Source of the DNA: an uncultured Mediterraneibacter sp. | Lineage (GTDB): Bacteria; Bacillota; Clostridia; Lachnospirales; Lachnospiraceae | Direction of reading: 5' to 3' | Length of the DNA: 53,969 nt | Assembly (NCBI GenBank): GCA_944384505.1 | Contig: CALWTQ010000017.1 | Span: 1 to 53,969 of the forward strand | Made by a program: the position numbers and the translations under genes | Shown here: positions 18,622 to 26,666 of the stretch, in pieces | Layout of the letters: each line of letters opens with the position of its first letter | Position numbering within the stretch: position 1 is the first letter of the stretch | Notes under the pieces: generated by a model | The model's input: the letters and a program-made list of their open reading frames with translations, nothing else | Databases searched by the model: none | Told to the model about the DNA's origin: nothing

Positions 18622-19704
18622 ATGAGCAGAGTGTATAATTTTTCAGCGGGACCGGCGGTGCTGCCGGAGGAAGTGCTTAAGGAAGCGGCGGCGGAGATGC
18701 TGGATTACCGCGGGACAGGGATGTCCGTTATGGAGATGAGCCACCGTTCCAAAGCTTTTGAGGAGATTATTACAACTGCAGAACAGGACATCCGGGATCT
18801 GATGAATATTCCGGATAATTATAAGGTGCTGTTCCTGCAGGGAGGCGCTTCCCAGCAGTTTGCGATGATCCCTATGAATCTGATGAAAAACCGCGTGGCA
18901 GACTATATCATCACAGGACAGTGGGCGAAGAAGGCGGCAAAAGAGGCGGAGAAATTCGGCAAGGTGAACCGGATCGCATCCTCTGAGGATAAGACGTTTT
19001 CCTATATCCCGGACTGCTCGGATCTCCCGGTGTCTGAGGATGCGGATTACGTGTACATCTGTGAGAACAATACAATCTACGGGACAAAGTTTAAAGAGCT
19101 TCCGAATACAAAGGGAAAGACGCTTGTCGCGGATGTGTCCTCCTGCTTCTTATCAGAACCGGTGGATGTGACAAAGTACGGCATCATCTACGGCGGAGTT
19201 CAGAAGAACATCGGCCCGGCCGGTGTTGTGATTGTCATTATCCGTGAAGACCTGATTACCGAGGATGTGCTTCCGGGGACGCCTACCATGCTTACATATA
19301 AGACTCATGCGGACGCAAAATCCCTCTATAACACACCGCCGGCATACGGCATCTATATCTGCGGAAAGGTGTTTAAATGGATCAAGGCTCAGGGCGGGCT
19401 TGAGGCTATGAAAGAGAAGAATGAGAAAAAGGCGAAAGTGCTCTATGATTTCCTGGATCAGAGCAGACTGTTCAAAGGCACGGTTGTTCCGAAAGACCGC
19501 TCACTTATGAACGTGCCGTTTGTCACCGGAGACGCGGATCTGGACGCGAAGTTTGTCAAAGAAGCGAAGGAAGCCGGACTTGAAAACTTGAAAGGCCACA
19601 GAACTGTGGGAGGCATGCGCGCAAGCATTTACAATGCAATGCCGTATGAGGGCGTTGTGGCGCTCGTAGAGTTCATGAAAAAATTCGAAGAGGAGAATCT
19701 GTAA
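18622..19704 (+). CDS. serC: Phosphoserine aminotransferase
   Basis: A 360-residue PLP enzyme that forms phosphoserine from 3-phosphohydroxypyruvate and glutamate. The N-terminal RVYNFSAGPAVLPEEVL, the PLP lysine at about residue 195 in YGGVQKNIGPAG, and the C-terminal GHRTVGGMRASIYNAMP are diagnostic. The start is at 18622 because AGGAGG is at 18609-18614; an in-frame ATG at 18532 lacks a ribosome binding site. It is separated by 104 bp from ilvB and by one base from serA, so serC-serA are translationally close. Together they make the first two steps of serine synthesis. Confidence 0.97.
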   Translation: MSRVYNFSAGPAVLPEEVLKEAAAEMLDYRGTGMSVMEMSHRSKAFEEIITTAEQDIRDLMNIPDNYKVLFLQGGASQQFAMIPMNLMKNRVADYIITGQWAKKAAKEAEKFGKVNRIASSEDKTFSYIPDCSDLPVSEDADYVYICENNTIYGTKFKELPNTKGKTLVADVSSCFLSEPVDVTKYGIIYGGVQKNIGPAGVVIVIIREDLITEDVLPGTPTMLTYKTHADAKSLYNTPPAYGIYICGKVFKWIKAQGGLEAMKEKNEKKAKVLYDFLDQSRLFKGTVVPKDRSLMNVPFVTGDADLDAKFVKEAKEAGLENLKGHRTVGGMRASIYNAMPYEGVVALVEFMKKFEEENL

Positions 19705-19705
19705 G

Positions 19706-20869
19706 ATGTTTAAATATCATTGCCTGAATCCGATCTCTCAGGTTGGACTGAGCCAGTTGGATGAAAATTATGTGAATACGGAGAATGCAGACGACGCAGA
19801 CGCCATTCTGGTGCGAAGCGCCAAGATGCACGATATGGAGTTCTCAAAGAAATTAAAAGTCATCGCGCGCGCCGGAGCCGGTGTGAATAATATCCCTCTT
19901 GAACGATGCGCGGAAGAAGGAATTGTTGTGTTTAATACTCCGGGCGCGAATGCGAACGGTGTAAAGGAACTTGTGATCGCCGGAATGCTGCTCGCTGCCC
20001 GCGATATTATCGGAGGCATTAACTGGGTGCAGGAGTACGAAGAAGACGGCGACATCGCGAAGATTACGGAGAAGAAGAAGAAAGCCTTCGCGGGAACTGA
20101 ACTCCAGGGGAAGAAACTTGGCGTAATCGGCCTTGGCGCCATCGGTGTCCTCGTGGCGAATGCCGCGATCAGCCTTGGCATGGAAGTGTACGGATATGAT
20201 CCGTATGTGTCTGTTGATTCTGCATGGCGGCTGTCCAGAAACATTTATCATGCAAAGACAGCGGATGAGATTTATAAGGACTGCGATTATATCACAGTAC
20301 ATGTACCTGCCACAGACGATACAAAGGGCATGATTGACAAAAACGCGATCGGCCTGATGAAGGAAGGCGTTGTTATCTTAAACTTTGCCCGTGACGTGCT
20401 GGTGAACCAGGAGGACATCGTAGACGCTCTCGTATCTGGAAAAGTACACTGCTATGTGACAGACTTCCCGACAAAGGAAATCGTAGGAGTGAAGGGGGCA
20501 ATCGTAATCCCGCATCTGGGCGCTTCTACAGAAGAGTCTGAGGACAACTGCGCGAAGATGGCTGCAGAAGAGGTGAGGGATTTCCTCGAAAATGGAAATA
20601 TCACCCACTCAGTAAACTTCCCGGACTGCAATATGGGAGCAAAAGGAGAGGGACCGCGTGTCACAATCCTCCATAAGAACATCCCGAATATGCTCGGACA
20701 GTTCACGGGCCTTATGGCAGATAAAAACATTAACATCTCTCTTATGACAAATAAGAGCCGTAAAGAATATGCATACACAATGATGGATGTGGACACAGAA
20801 ATCCCGGCAGATGTAGAAGAACAGCTTGCGTCCGTGAATGGAGTTCTAAAAGTAAGAGTAATCCGTTAA
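19706..20869 (+). CDS. serA: D-3-phosphoglycerate dehydrogenase
   Basis: A 387-residue NAD-dependent enzyme, the entry step of serine synthesis. The Rossmann motif is GVIGLGAIGVLVANAAISLG, the catalytic region includes LNFARDVLVNQEDIVDAL and IPHLGASTEESEDNCA (catalytic His), and a C-terminal ACT-like domain of about 70 residues (KNIPNMLGQFTGLMADKNIN) may bind serine or another amino acid for feedback control. It lacks the extra ASB domain of the long form. The gene starts one base after the serC stop and ends four bases before repeat copy 3. Confidence 0.96.
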   Translation: MFKYHCLNPISQVGLSQLDENYVNTENADDADAILVRSAKMHDMEFSKKLKVIARAGAGVNNIPLERCAEEGIVVFNTPGANANGVKELVIAGMLLAARDIIGGINWVQEYEEDGDIAKITEKKKKAFAGTELQGKKLGVIGLGAIGVLVANAAISLGMEVYGYDPYVSVDSAWRLSRNIYHAKTADEIYKDCDYITVHVPATDDTKGMIDKNAIGLMKEGVVILNFARDVLVNQEDIVDALVSGKVHCYVTDFPTKEIVGVKGAIVIPHLGASTEESEDNCAKMAAEEVRDFLENGNITHSVNFPDCNMGAKGEGPRVTILHKNIPNMLGQFTGLMADKNINISLMTNKSRKEYAYTMMDVDTEIPADVEEQLASVNGVLKVRVIR

Positions 20870-20872
20870 GAA

Positions 20873-21637
20873 CAGCTATATAGTTCACTTACGTCTGGAT
20901 CATAAACGTCCGAAAACAGAGACTATTTTAAAAACGTATTCTGCGGTGATGGAGGAGGACTCCGGGCTTCGCTCCAGGGGATAAGGGAATCTAAAAGCTG
21001 CGGCGACAGACTAAATGCAAGGAATGACGGTGGACAACTCGCATCCGCTCAAACAATTCCACCGTCATTCCTAACGTCTGTCACCGCAGCTTTAACTTTC
21101 CCTAATCCCCTTCCGAAGGCGCCCGGAGTCCTCCTCCATCACCGCAGAATTTTTCTCGAAATAGGGCTGTTTTCTGGGCTTTCTAAATTGGACATCAGTG
21201 AATATATAGCTTCCAGAAGTAAGGCGCGGCCGGAAGACTTTCGCAACGAAAAGCCCTCACGCCGCGCCAAATTGCGCTTTACAGCTCTGTTTAGGGCAAT
21301 AACATTTCCGTCTGGAAAAGCGCAGGAAGCGGAGCGGATATTTTGAGCGTATAATCTGAGGGAGGGAACAGGAGGGACATGCGCCTTTGGAGGAATCTGT
21401 TGGAAGATCTTAGAAGGCGGAGAGGTGTTGTTAAGCGGTACGGCGGGGTTGTCTGAGTGAAACGAGTTCCCCGGCGTACCGCTTTGCTGTTAAACAACTC
21501 TTCGGCTTCTTAGATTCTTCCCAGATTCCGGAACGAAGCATGGAACTTCTGTTCCCTTCATCAGAATACGCGTTACAAAATATCCGCTCCGCTTCCGGAC
21601 ACATTTTGACGGAAAAGATTATTGCGCTAAATAGCTG
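20873..21637 (-). repeat. Tripartite palindromic repeat element, copy 3 (complete, C-B-A on the plus strand)
   Basis: A 765-bp copy in inverted orientation relative to copy 2. Palindrome C is 20874-21211 (338 bp, the same length as in copies 2 and 4), B is 21208-21286, A is 21283-21636. Terminal repeats are CAGCTATATAGTTCACTT on the left and TTGCGCTAAATAGCTG on the right. It is the most diverged full copy, yet changes in one arm are mostly matched in the other: the A tip reads GCGGTAC/GTACCGC instead of GCGGCGC/GCGCCGC. Apical loops are at 21035-21057 (C) and 21448-21469 (A). It lies four bases after the serA stop and eleven bases before the next promoter. Confidence 0.92.
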
Positions 21638-21647
21638 CACTTTTTTG

Positions 21648-21676
21648 TTGACAATGATTGTATGATTGTATACAAT
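21648..21676 (+). promoter_or_regulatory. Sigma-A promoter of the citrate synthase-gntR-icd operon
   Basis: TTGACA (21648-21653), 17 bp, TACAAT (21671-21676). This is a near-consensus promoter placed directly after repeat copy 3. Its -10 box lies inside the palindrome at 21665-21676. Confidence 0.85.
21665..21676. promoter_or_regulatory. Candidate GntR/FCD operator (ATTGTATACAAT)
   Basis: A perfect 12-bp palindrome covering the -10 box. Short AT-rich palindromes of this kind are typical operators of FCD-type GntR regulators, and one is encoded as the second gene of this operon, so autorepression is likely. The inner TTGTATACAA recurs at the pta promoter (28099-28108). Confidence 0.6.
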
Positions 21677-21757
21677 TATACGAGGATACAAAACAGAGAT
21701 AAAAAGCACTTGTCCCGGGACGTTGTCCGCCTTTCAGGGACGGGAGGGAGACTAAGG

Positions 21758-23146
21758 ATGGAAAACAGAAAAGTATTTTTGAACAAGCACACAAATCTTC
21801 TGGAACTGGAGGAGCATATCTATCCGCTTGTGGATGTGGATACGCCGAATGTGTTCCGGAATCTGTTCCACTATGATGAGATACCGAAGATCGCGTTCAA
21901 CGACAGGATCGTGCCTCACAATATGCCGGATGAGATCTGGATTACGGACACGACATTCCGGGACGGCCAGCAGTCCCGCGCTCCCTATACAACAGAGCAG
22001 ATTGTGACGATTTATGATTATCTGCACCGTCTGGGCGGGCCAAAGGGAAAGATACGCCAGAGTGAATTCTTCCTGTACAGTAAGAAAGACAGAGATGCTG
22101 TGTACAAATGTCTTGAAAAAGGATACGAGTTCCCGGAAGTGACCAGCTGGATCAGGGCGAGCAGGAAGGACTTTGAGCTGGTGAAAGAGATCGGCCTGAA
22201 GGAGACAGGAATCCTTGTGAGCTGTTCGGATTATCATATTTTTTATAAGCTGAAAATGACGAGAAAGCAGGCGCTTGAGCATTATCTCTCTGTTGTGAGA
22301 GAGTGTATGGAGACAGGTGTAAGGCCGAGATGCCACCTTGAGGATATCACCCGTTCAGATATTTACGGCTTTGTGATCCCGTTCTGCCTGGAGCTGATGA
22401 AGCTGATGGACGAGTATCAGATCCCTGTGAAGATCCGCGTCTGCGACACCATGGGGTATGGTGTGAATTTCCCGGGAGCTGTGATTCCCAGATCCATTCC
22501 GGGCATTATTTACGGCCTTATGACTCATGCGGGCGTGCCAAGCGAACTGATCGAGTTCCACGGGCACAATGATTTCTACAAGGCGGTGAACAATTCTACT
22601 ACGGCGTGGCTGTATGGGGCATGCGGAGTGAACTGCTCCCTGTTTGGAATCGGGGAGCGCACGGGAAATACGCCGCTGGAGGCTATGGTATTTGAGTACG
22701 CGCAGCTTCGGGGAACTCTGGACGGCATGGATACTACTGTCATCACAGAGCTTGCGGAGTACTATGAAAAGGAAATCGGATATCACATCCCGCCGCGCAC
22801 TCCGTTTGTGGGAAAGAATTTCAATGTGACCAGAGCGGGCATCCATGCGGACGGAATGCTGAAAAACGAAGAAATCTATAATATATTCGACACGGATAAG
22901 TTCTTAAACCGCCCGGCTCTCGTCTCTGTATCCAATACATCCGGGACTGCGGGAATCGCGTACTGGATTAACGCGTACTACAAACTTGCCGGAGACCGTC
23001 AGGTAGATAAGAACTCTGAGCTTGTACGGCGCATAAAAGAATGGGTGGACAAAGAATACGAGGACGGGAGAGTTACGGTCTTGACAGATGAGGAATTAGT
23101 TGAGAGAATAGACAGTGTGTGTGACGAACTGCACGTGACATTGTGA
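21758..23146 (+). CDS. HMGL-family acyltransferase, probable Re-citrate synthase
   Basis: A 462-residue DRE-TIM metallolyase-like enzyme. The signature ITDTTFRDGQQSRAPYT and the metal-binding EFHGHNDFYKAVNNST are characteristic of 2-isopropylmalate, homocitrate and Re-citrate synthases. A LeuA-type allosteric domain is absent: after the barrel there are only helical subdomains (KNFNVTRAGIHADGMLKNEEIYN). Linkage to isocitrate dehydrogenase, rather than to leu genes, favours Re-citrate synthase as in Clostridium kluyveri, feeding 2-oxoglutarate and glutamate synthesis. The ATG at 21758 has GGGAGGGAG seven bases upstream; an ATG at 21662 would overlap the promoter. Homocitrate synthase is the alternative. 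Confidence 0.8.
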   Translation: MENRKVFLNKHTNLLELEEHIYPLVDVDTPNVFRNLFHYDEIPKIAFNDRIVPHNMPDEIWITDTTFRDGQQSRAPYTTEQIVTIYDYLHRLGGPKGKIRQSEFFLYSKKDRDAVYKCLEKGYEFPEVTSWIRASRKDFELVKEIGLKETGILVSCSDYHIFYKLKMTRKQALEHYLSVVRECMETGVRPRCHLEDITRSDIYGFVIPFCLELMKLMDEYQIPVKIRVCDTMGYGVNFPGAVIPRSIPGIIYGLMTHAGVPSELIEFHGHNDFYKAVNNSTTAWLYGACGVNCSLFGIGERTGNTPLEAMVFEYAQLRGTLDGMDTTVITELAEYYEKEIGYHIPPRTPFVGKNFNVTRAGIHADGMLKNEEIYNIFDTDKFLNRPALVSVSNTSGTAGIAYWINAYYKLAGDRQVDKNSELVRRIKEWVDKEYEDGRVTVLTDEELVERIDSVCDELHVTL

Positions 23147-23161
23147 CCGGGAGGACTTTAC

Positions 23162-23818
23162 ATGGAAGAATATCAGGATCATTCCCTGGGCGGCCGGGTT
23201 TTCCAGAAGCTTCGTGAGGACATCTTAAGCGGAAAGTACAAGGAAAATGATGAACTTAGGGAAAATACCGTAGGAAAAGAACTGGGGGTGAGCCGGACTC
23301 CGGTGAGGGAGGCGCTCCGGCAGCTGGAGCTGGAAGGACTTGTGACAATCATTCCCAACAGAGGCGCTTATGTGACCGGGATCTCTCATAAGGATATCTG
23401 GGATATCTATATGATCCGCTCTATGCTGGAGGGCCTGTGCGCGCGCTGGGCGGCTGAACATATTACGGAAGCGCAGCTGGATGAGCTTGAAGAGGCGATT
23501 CTCCTGTCTGAGTTTCAGATGAAAAAGGAGAGCGGATTTAATACAGAACAGATCACGGCTCTGGACGGAAGATTCCATGCGATCCTCTATGAGGCGTCAG
23601 GGAGCAGGATATTGAGCCATGTACTGACAGATTTCCACAATTACGTACAGGCAGCGAGGAAATCTTCCATCGTATCAGAGGACCGTGCGAGGAAATCGAT
23701 CCGGGAGCACCGCCAGATCTTAAGAGCTATAAAGGACAGGGATCCGGAGATGGCGGAACAGCTTGCAAACGAGCACATCATGCATGTGATGCAGAACTTG
23801 AAAAAGCAGGGGTACTAA
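23162..23818 (+). CDS. GntR-family transcriptional regulator (FCD domain)
   Basis: A 218-residue regulator. The winged helix-turn-helix occupies residues 10-75 ([20 protein letters not shown] is the GntR signature), and residues 85-210 form the all-helical FCD ligand domain with metal-binding histidines ([24 protein letters not shown]). It lies 15 bp after the citrate-synthase-like gene and 76 bp before icd, so it probably senses a carboxylic acid of this branch and controls its own operon through the palindrome at 21665. The same palindrome at pta suggests a second target. The ligand is not predictable from sequence. Confidence 0.93.
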   Translation: MEEYQDHSLGGRVFQKLREDILSGKYKENDELRENTVGKELGVSRTPVREALRQLELEGLVTIIPNRGAYVTGISHKDIWDIYMIRSMLEGLCARWAAEHITEAQLDELEEAILLSEFQMKKESGFNTEQITALDGRFHAILYEASGSRILSHVLTDFHNYVQAARKSSIVSEDRARKSIREHRQILRAIKDRDPEMAEQLANEHIMHVMQNLKKQGY

Positions 23819-23894
23819 TCTGCGTGAATGGACCGGCTGCTTAGAACCAGATGAGGAAAAGAAAAGCCGAATGAATAAACAGGAGGAGACAAGA

Positions 23895-25091
23895 ATGGAA
23901 AAAATCAAGATGACAACACCCCTCGTAGAGATGGACGGGGACGAGATGACGAGGATTCTCTGGAAGATGATCAAGGATGAACTGCTCATCCCTTATATTG
24001 ATCTGAAGACAGAGTATTACGATCTTGGGCTGGAGCACAGAAATGAGACGAACGACCAGGTGACGGTTGACTCTGCGCTCGCTACAAAGAAATATAAAGT
24101 TGCGGTAAAATGTGCGACGATCACTCCGAATGCGGCCCGCATGGACGAGTATGATTTAAAAGAGATGTGGAAGAGCCCCAACGGTACAATCCGTGCCATC
24201 CTGGACGGAACCGTATTCCGCGCTCCGATCGTTGTTAAAGGGATTGAGCCCTGCGTGAAGAATTGGAAAAAGCCGATCACTATCGCAAGACATGCTTACG
24301 GCGATGTGTACAAGGGCGCTGAGATGAAGATCCCGGGAGCGGGCAAAGTTGAGCTTGTGTATACGGCTGAGGACGGAACCCAGACAAAAGAACTGGTACA
24401 TAACTTCGACGGACCGGGAATCGTACAGGGAATGCATAACCTGAATAAATCCATCGAGAGCTTTGCGAGAAGCTGCTTCTCCTATGCTCTGGACACAAAG
24501 CAGGATCTCTGGTTCGCAACCAAGGATACGATCTCCAAGAAATATGACCATACATTCAAGGATATCTTCCAGGAGATCTATGACGCAGAATTTGATGAGA
24601 AGTTTAAAGCGGCCGGAATCGAGTATTTCTACACACTGATTGATGACGCGGTTGCCCGTGTGATGAAGTCAGAGGGCGGATACATCTGGGCGTGCAAGAA
24701 CTATGACGGCGATGTAATGAGCGATATGGTATCCTCTGCGTTTGGTTCTCTCGCAATGATGACTTCTGTGCTTGTATCTCCGGAAGGATACTATGAGTAC
24801 GAGGCTGCTCACGGAACTGTGCAGCGCCATTATTACAAGCACTTAAAGGGCGAGGAGACTTCCACCAACTCTGTGGCGACCATCTTCGCATGGACAGGCG
24901 CTTTGAGAAAGCGCGGCGAGCTGGACGGCAGCAAAGAGCTGATGGAGTTCGCGGATAAGCTGGAGAAGGCGACCATTGATACAATCGAGGCCGGGGAGAT
25001 GACAAAAGACCTGGCGCTGATCACAACGATTGAGAATCCGACGGTGTTAAACAGCGAGGAGTTTATCAAAGCGATTGCGAAGAGACTGTAG
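23895..25091 (+). CDS. icd: NADP-dependent isocitrate dehydrogenase
   Basis: A 398-residue protein of the homodimeric, eukaryote-like class ([50 protein letters not shown]). It oxidises isocitrate to 2-oxoglutarate. The Asp-rich metal site ([25 protein letters not shown]) and the coenzyme loop ([14 protein letters not shown]) are intact. The start at 23895 follows AGGAGG; an upstream in-frame ATG at 23871 would contain that ribosome binding site within the coding sequence. It is the last gene of the operon and is closed by a terminator. No aconitase is in the window. Confidence 0.95.
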   Translation: MEKIKMTTPLVEMDGDEMTRILWKMIKDELLIPYIDLKTEYYDLGLEHRNETNDQVTVDSALATKKYKVAVKCATITPNAARMDEYDLKEMWKSPNGTIRAILDGTVFRAPIVVKGIEPCVKNWKKPITIARHAYGDVYKGAEMKIPGAGKVELVYTAEDGTQTKELVHNFDGPGIVQGMHNLNKSIESFARSCFSYALDTKQDLWFATKDTISKKYDHTFKDIFQEIYDAEFDEKFKAAGIEYFYTLIDDAVARVMKSEGGYIWACKNYDGDVMSDMVSSAFGSLAMMTSVLVSPEGYYEYEAAHGTVQRHYYKHLKGEETSTNSVATIFAWTGALRKRGELDGSKELMEFADKLEKATIDTIEAGEMTKDLALITTIENPTVLNSEEFIKAIAKRL

Positions 25092-25117
25092 AATATGCGA
25101 ATAATATAATGTGGTTC

Positions 25118-25157
25118 GAAAAAGAGAGCGGAAAGATGAAATTCTGCTCTCTTTTTC
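25118..25157. terminator. Terminator between icd and tmcAL (bidirectional)
   Basis: GAAAAAGAGAGC (25118-25129) is perfectly complementary to GCTCTCTTTTTC (25146-25157). The T run on the right serves icd; the A run on the left is a T run for transcripts of the convergent tmcAL. Confidence 0.9.
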
Positions 25158-25204
25158 TGTGCACAGCAGCTCCAAAGAATGAATCTGACTTTTTTACAGC
25201 TGAG

Positions 25205-26494
25205 TTATACTTTAATAATCCCCTGCTTATACTCATTCTGAAACGCTGTCCTGAATTTATCCGTCACAACAGACGCATATAAGTTTGACGCCAGTATATC
25301 ATTGCGCAGCATCTTCCGGCCGGATGACGGCAGTTCATCCGCATCGGAAAGCCGGGCAAGCAGCGGGAGAGGGCTTTCCTTTCCGATCCGGCTGATTACT
25401 TTTGCCCTGTCTTTCCGGTATCCGAGAAGACGCGCATAGTAGTGATAACCTCCGGCGGTGTACTCTTCCATATCTTCTTTTTTGAACCCGAGCATAATGT
25501 GGAGGAGCGCCCGGTTGATCCGTGTCTGCGTTGTGTCCCTCGTTTTCAGAAGCTCCGCGAACTGCTTATAGTTAAAGAAGTTATTCAGCTGGGCATAGAT
25601 CCGGTTCGCCAGTTCTTCCGAGACGTCCTGATAGCGGATCAGGCCGGCGGGGTGTTTGTTAAGCAGCTTGTATTTCAAAATGATCGAAAAATCATTCTGA
25701 TAGACCGGGTACTGCACCCGGTGATAATCTTTTAAAAGCTCCAGGCAGGAGGCGGGAACCTGGTCTTCCAGCCGGTCCAGGATGGAGGAGAAGGAAGTGT
25801 TCTCAAATGTGCCTCCCGTGCGGTCGGTTGAGAGGGAGGACCCGGAAAACGCCAGAAGAGAGCGGATGGCAGAAGCGGAGCTGAAGCTGTCTTCTGACAT
25901 GGACTGGTCGTGATAGTGGGCCCCCTCCCGGCGGATTGTGAAAGGGGTAATAGAGCTTTTTGTCCTTTTCAGCGCTTTGAGATATTCTATCCCAAGGATA
26001 TTGTTTGGATCGTCCAGAAGGGAGGCTGTGCTCGTACTGTTCGTATATTCCAGTATGGCGCTGTGTCTGGCGCCGGGGAAAGAGCTTCCCTTTTTCAGCG
26101 CTTTTTTCAGAAGATCTTTATATTTTTGCGGTTCCCTGCACAGAATATCAGCTATATGGGACAGGGCACCCAGATCATTGCACTCGCTGCCAAAACAGAG
26201 TGAATCTACAACCCCCAGACTGTTGAGCAGGGAGACGGCGCCCATGGCAAAATATTCCGCGCTTCCGGTGGCATAGCATGCCGGGAGCTCAAATACGGCG
26301 GAGGCGCCGCACCGGAGCGCCATCTCTGCCCGCAGCCGTTTTGGCATGATGGCGGGAACGCCTCTCTGGACATAATCCCCGCTCATCACAACGATGACGG
26401 TGTCTGCGCCTGTGACTCTTCTGGCTTCCTGTATATGATGAAGATGCCCGTTGTGAAACGGATTGTATTCTGTGATCAGGCCTACAATTTTCAT
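25205..26494 (-). CDS. tmcAL: tRNA(Met) cytidine acetate ligase (TmcAL / YlbM family)
   Basis: A 429-residue nucleotidyltransferase-like protein. The N-terminal KIVGLITEYNPFHNGHLHHI contains the HNGH form of the HIGH motif, followed by TVIVVMSGDYVQRGVPAI, typical of the former DUF795/YlbM family now known to make N4-acetylcytidine at the wobble position of elongator tRNA-Met from acetate and ATP. The start at 26494 has AAGGAG six bases upstream; the frame stays open further upstream but is not coding. It uses acetate directly, which fits a genome with pta-ackA close by. It is divergent from mgtE. Confidence 0.9.
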   Translation of the reverse strand: MKIVGLITEYNPFHNGHLHHIQEARRVTGADTVIVVMSGDYVQRGVPAIMPKRLRAEMALRCGASAVFELPACYATGSAEYFAMGAVSLLNSLGVVDSLCFGSECNDLGALSHIADILCREPQKYKDLLKKALKKGSSFPGARHSAILEYTNSTSTASLLDDPNNILGIEYLKALKRTKSSITPFTIRREGAHYHDQSMSEDSFSSASAIRSLLAFSGSSLSTDRTGGTFENTSFSSILDRLEDQVPASCLELLKDYHRVQYPVYQNDFSIILKYKLLNKHPAGLIRYQDVSEELANRIYAQLNNFFNYKQFAELLKTRDTTQTRINRALLHIMLGFKKEDMEEYTAGGYHYYARLLGYRKDRAKVISRIGKESPLPLLARLSDADELPSSGRKMLRNDILASNLYASVVTDKFRTAFQNEYKQGIIKV

Positions 26495-26531
26495 AAGAAT
26501 CTCCTTGTATATAAATTTCTTCCATATTATA

Positions 26532-26555
26532 CTATAAAAAGATAAATTTTTATAG
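26532..26555. promoter_or_regulatory. AT-rich inverted repeat in the tmcAL-mgtE divergent promoter region
   Basis: CTATAAAAA (26532-26540) and TTTTTATAG (26547-26555) are perfect inverted copies with a 6-bp spacer. TATACTATAAA (26528-26538) within and before it can serve as a -10 region toward mgtE, and TATAAT on the opposite strand toward tmcAL. It may be an operator or simply back-to-back promoter sequence. Confidence 0.4.
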
Positions 26556-26569
26556 GGAAAAAGGAAACA

Positions 26570-26632
26570 GTTCAGCCCGCGCCACTGGTAAAAATGGCAC
26601 TTCGCGCTTACCGCGGCTGCCGGGGGCTGAAC
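26570..26632 (+). promoter_or_regulatory. Structured 5' leader of mgtE, class not recognised
   Basis: GTTCAGCCC (26570-26578) pairs with GGGCTGAAC (26624-26632) as a 9-bp closing helix. Inside it are alternative pairings, GGTAA with TTACC, and GCCA with TGGC, that cannot all form together. Such a leader upstream of a magnesium transporter suggests a cation-responsive switch. The conserved M-box (ykoK) core was looked for and not recognised, and no T run expected of a terminator follows. Confidence 0.45.
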
Positions 26633-26666
26633 CGTTACTATACCGCTGCAGCAGAAAGGGGAAAGC

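Noticed and set aside
21662-21757. N-terminal extension of the citrate-synthase-like protein
   Set aside because: The upstream ATG at 21662 lies inside the promoter and operator; the ribosome binding site supports 21758.
26495-26666. M-box (ykoK) riboswitch before mgtE
   Set aside because: The conserved core could not be recognised and the leader is shorter than the roughly 170-nt M-box; kept only as an unclassified structured leader.
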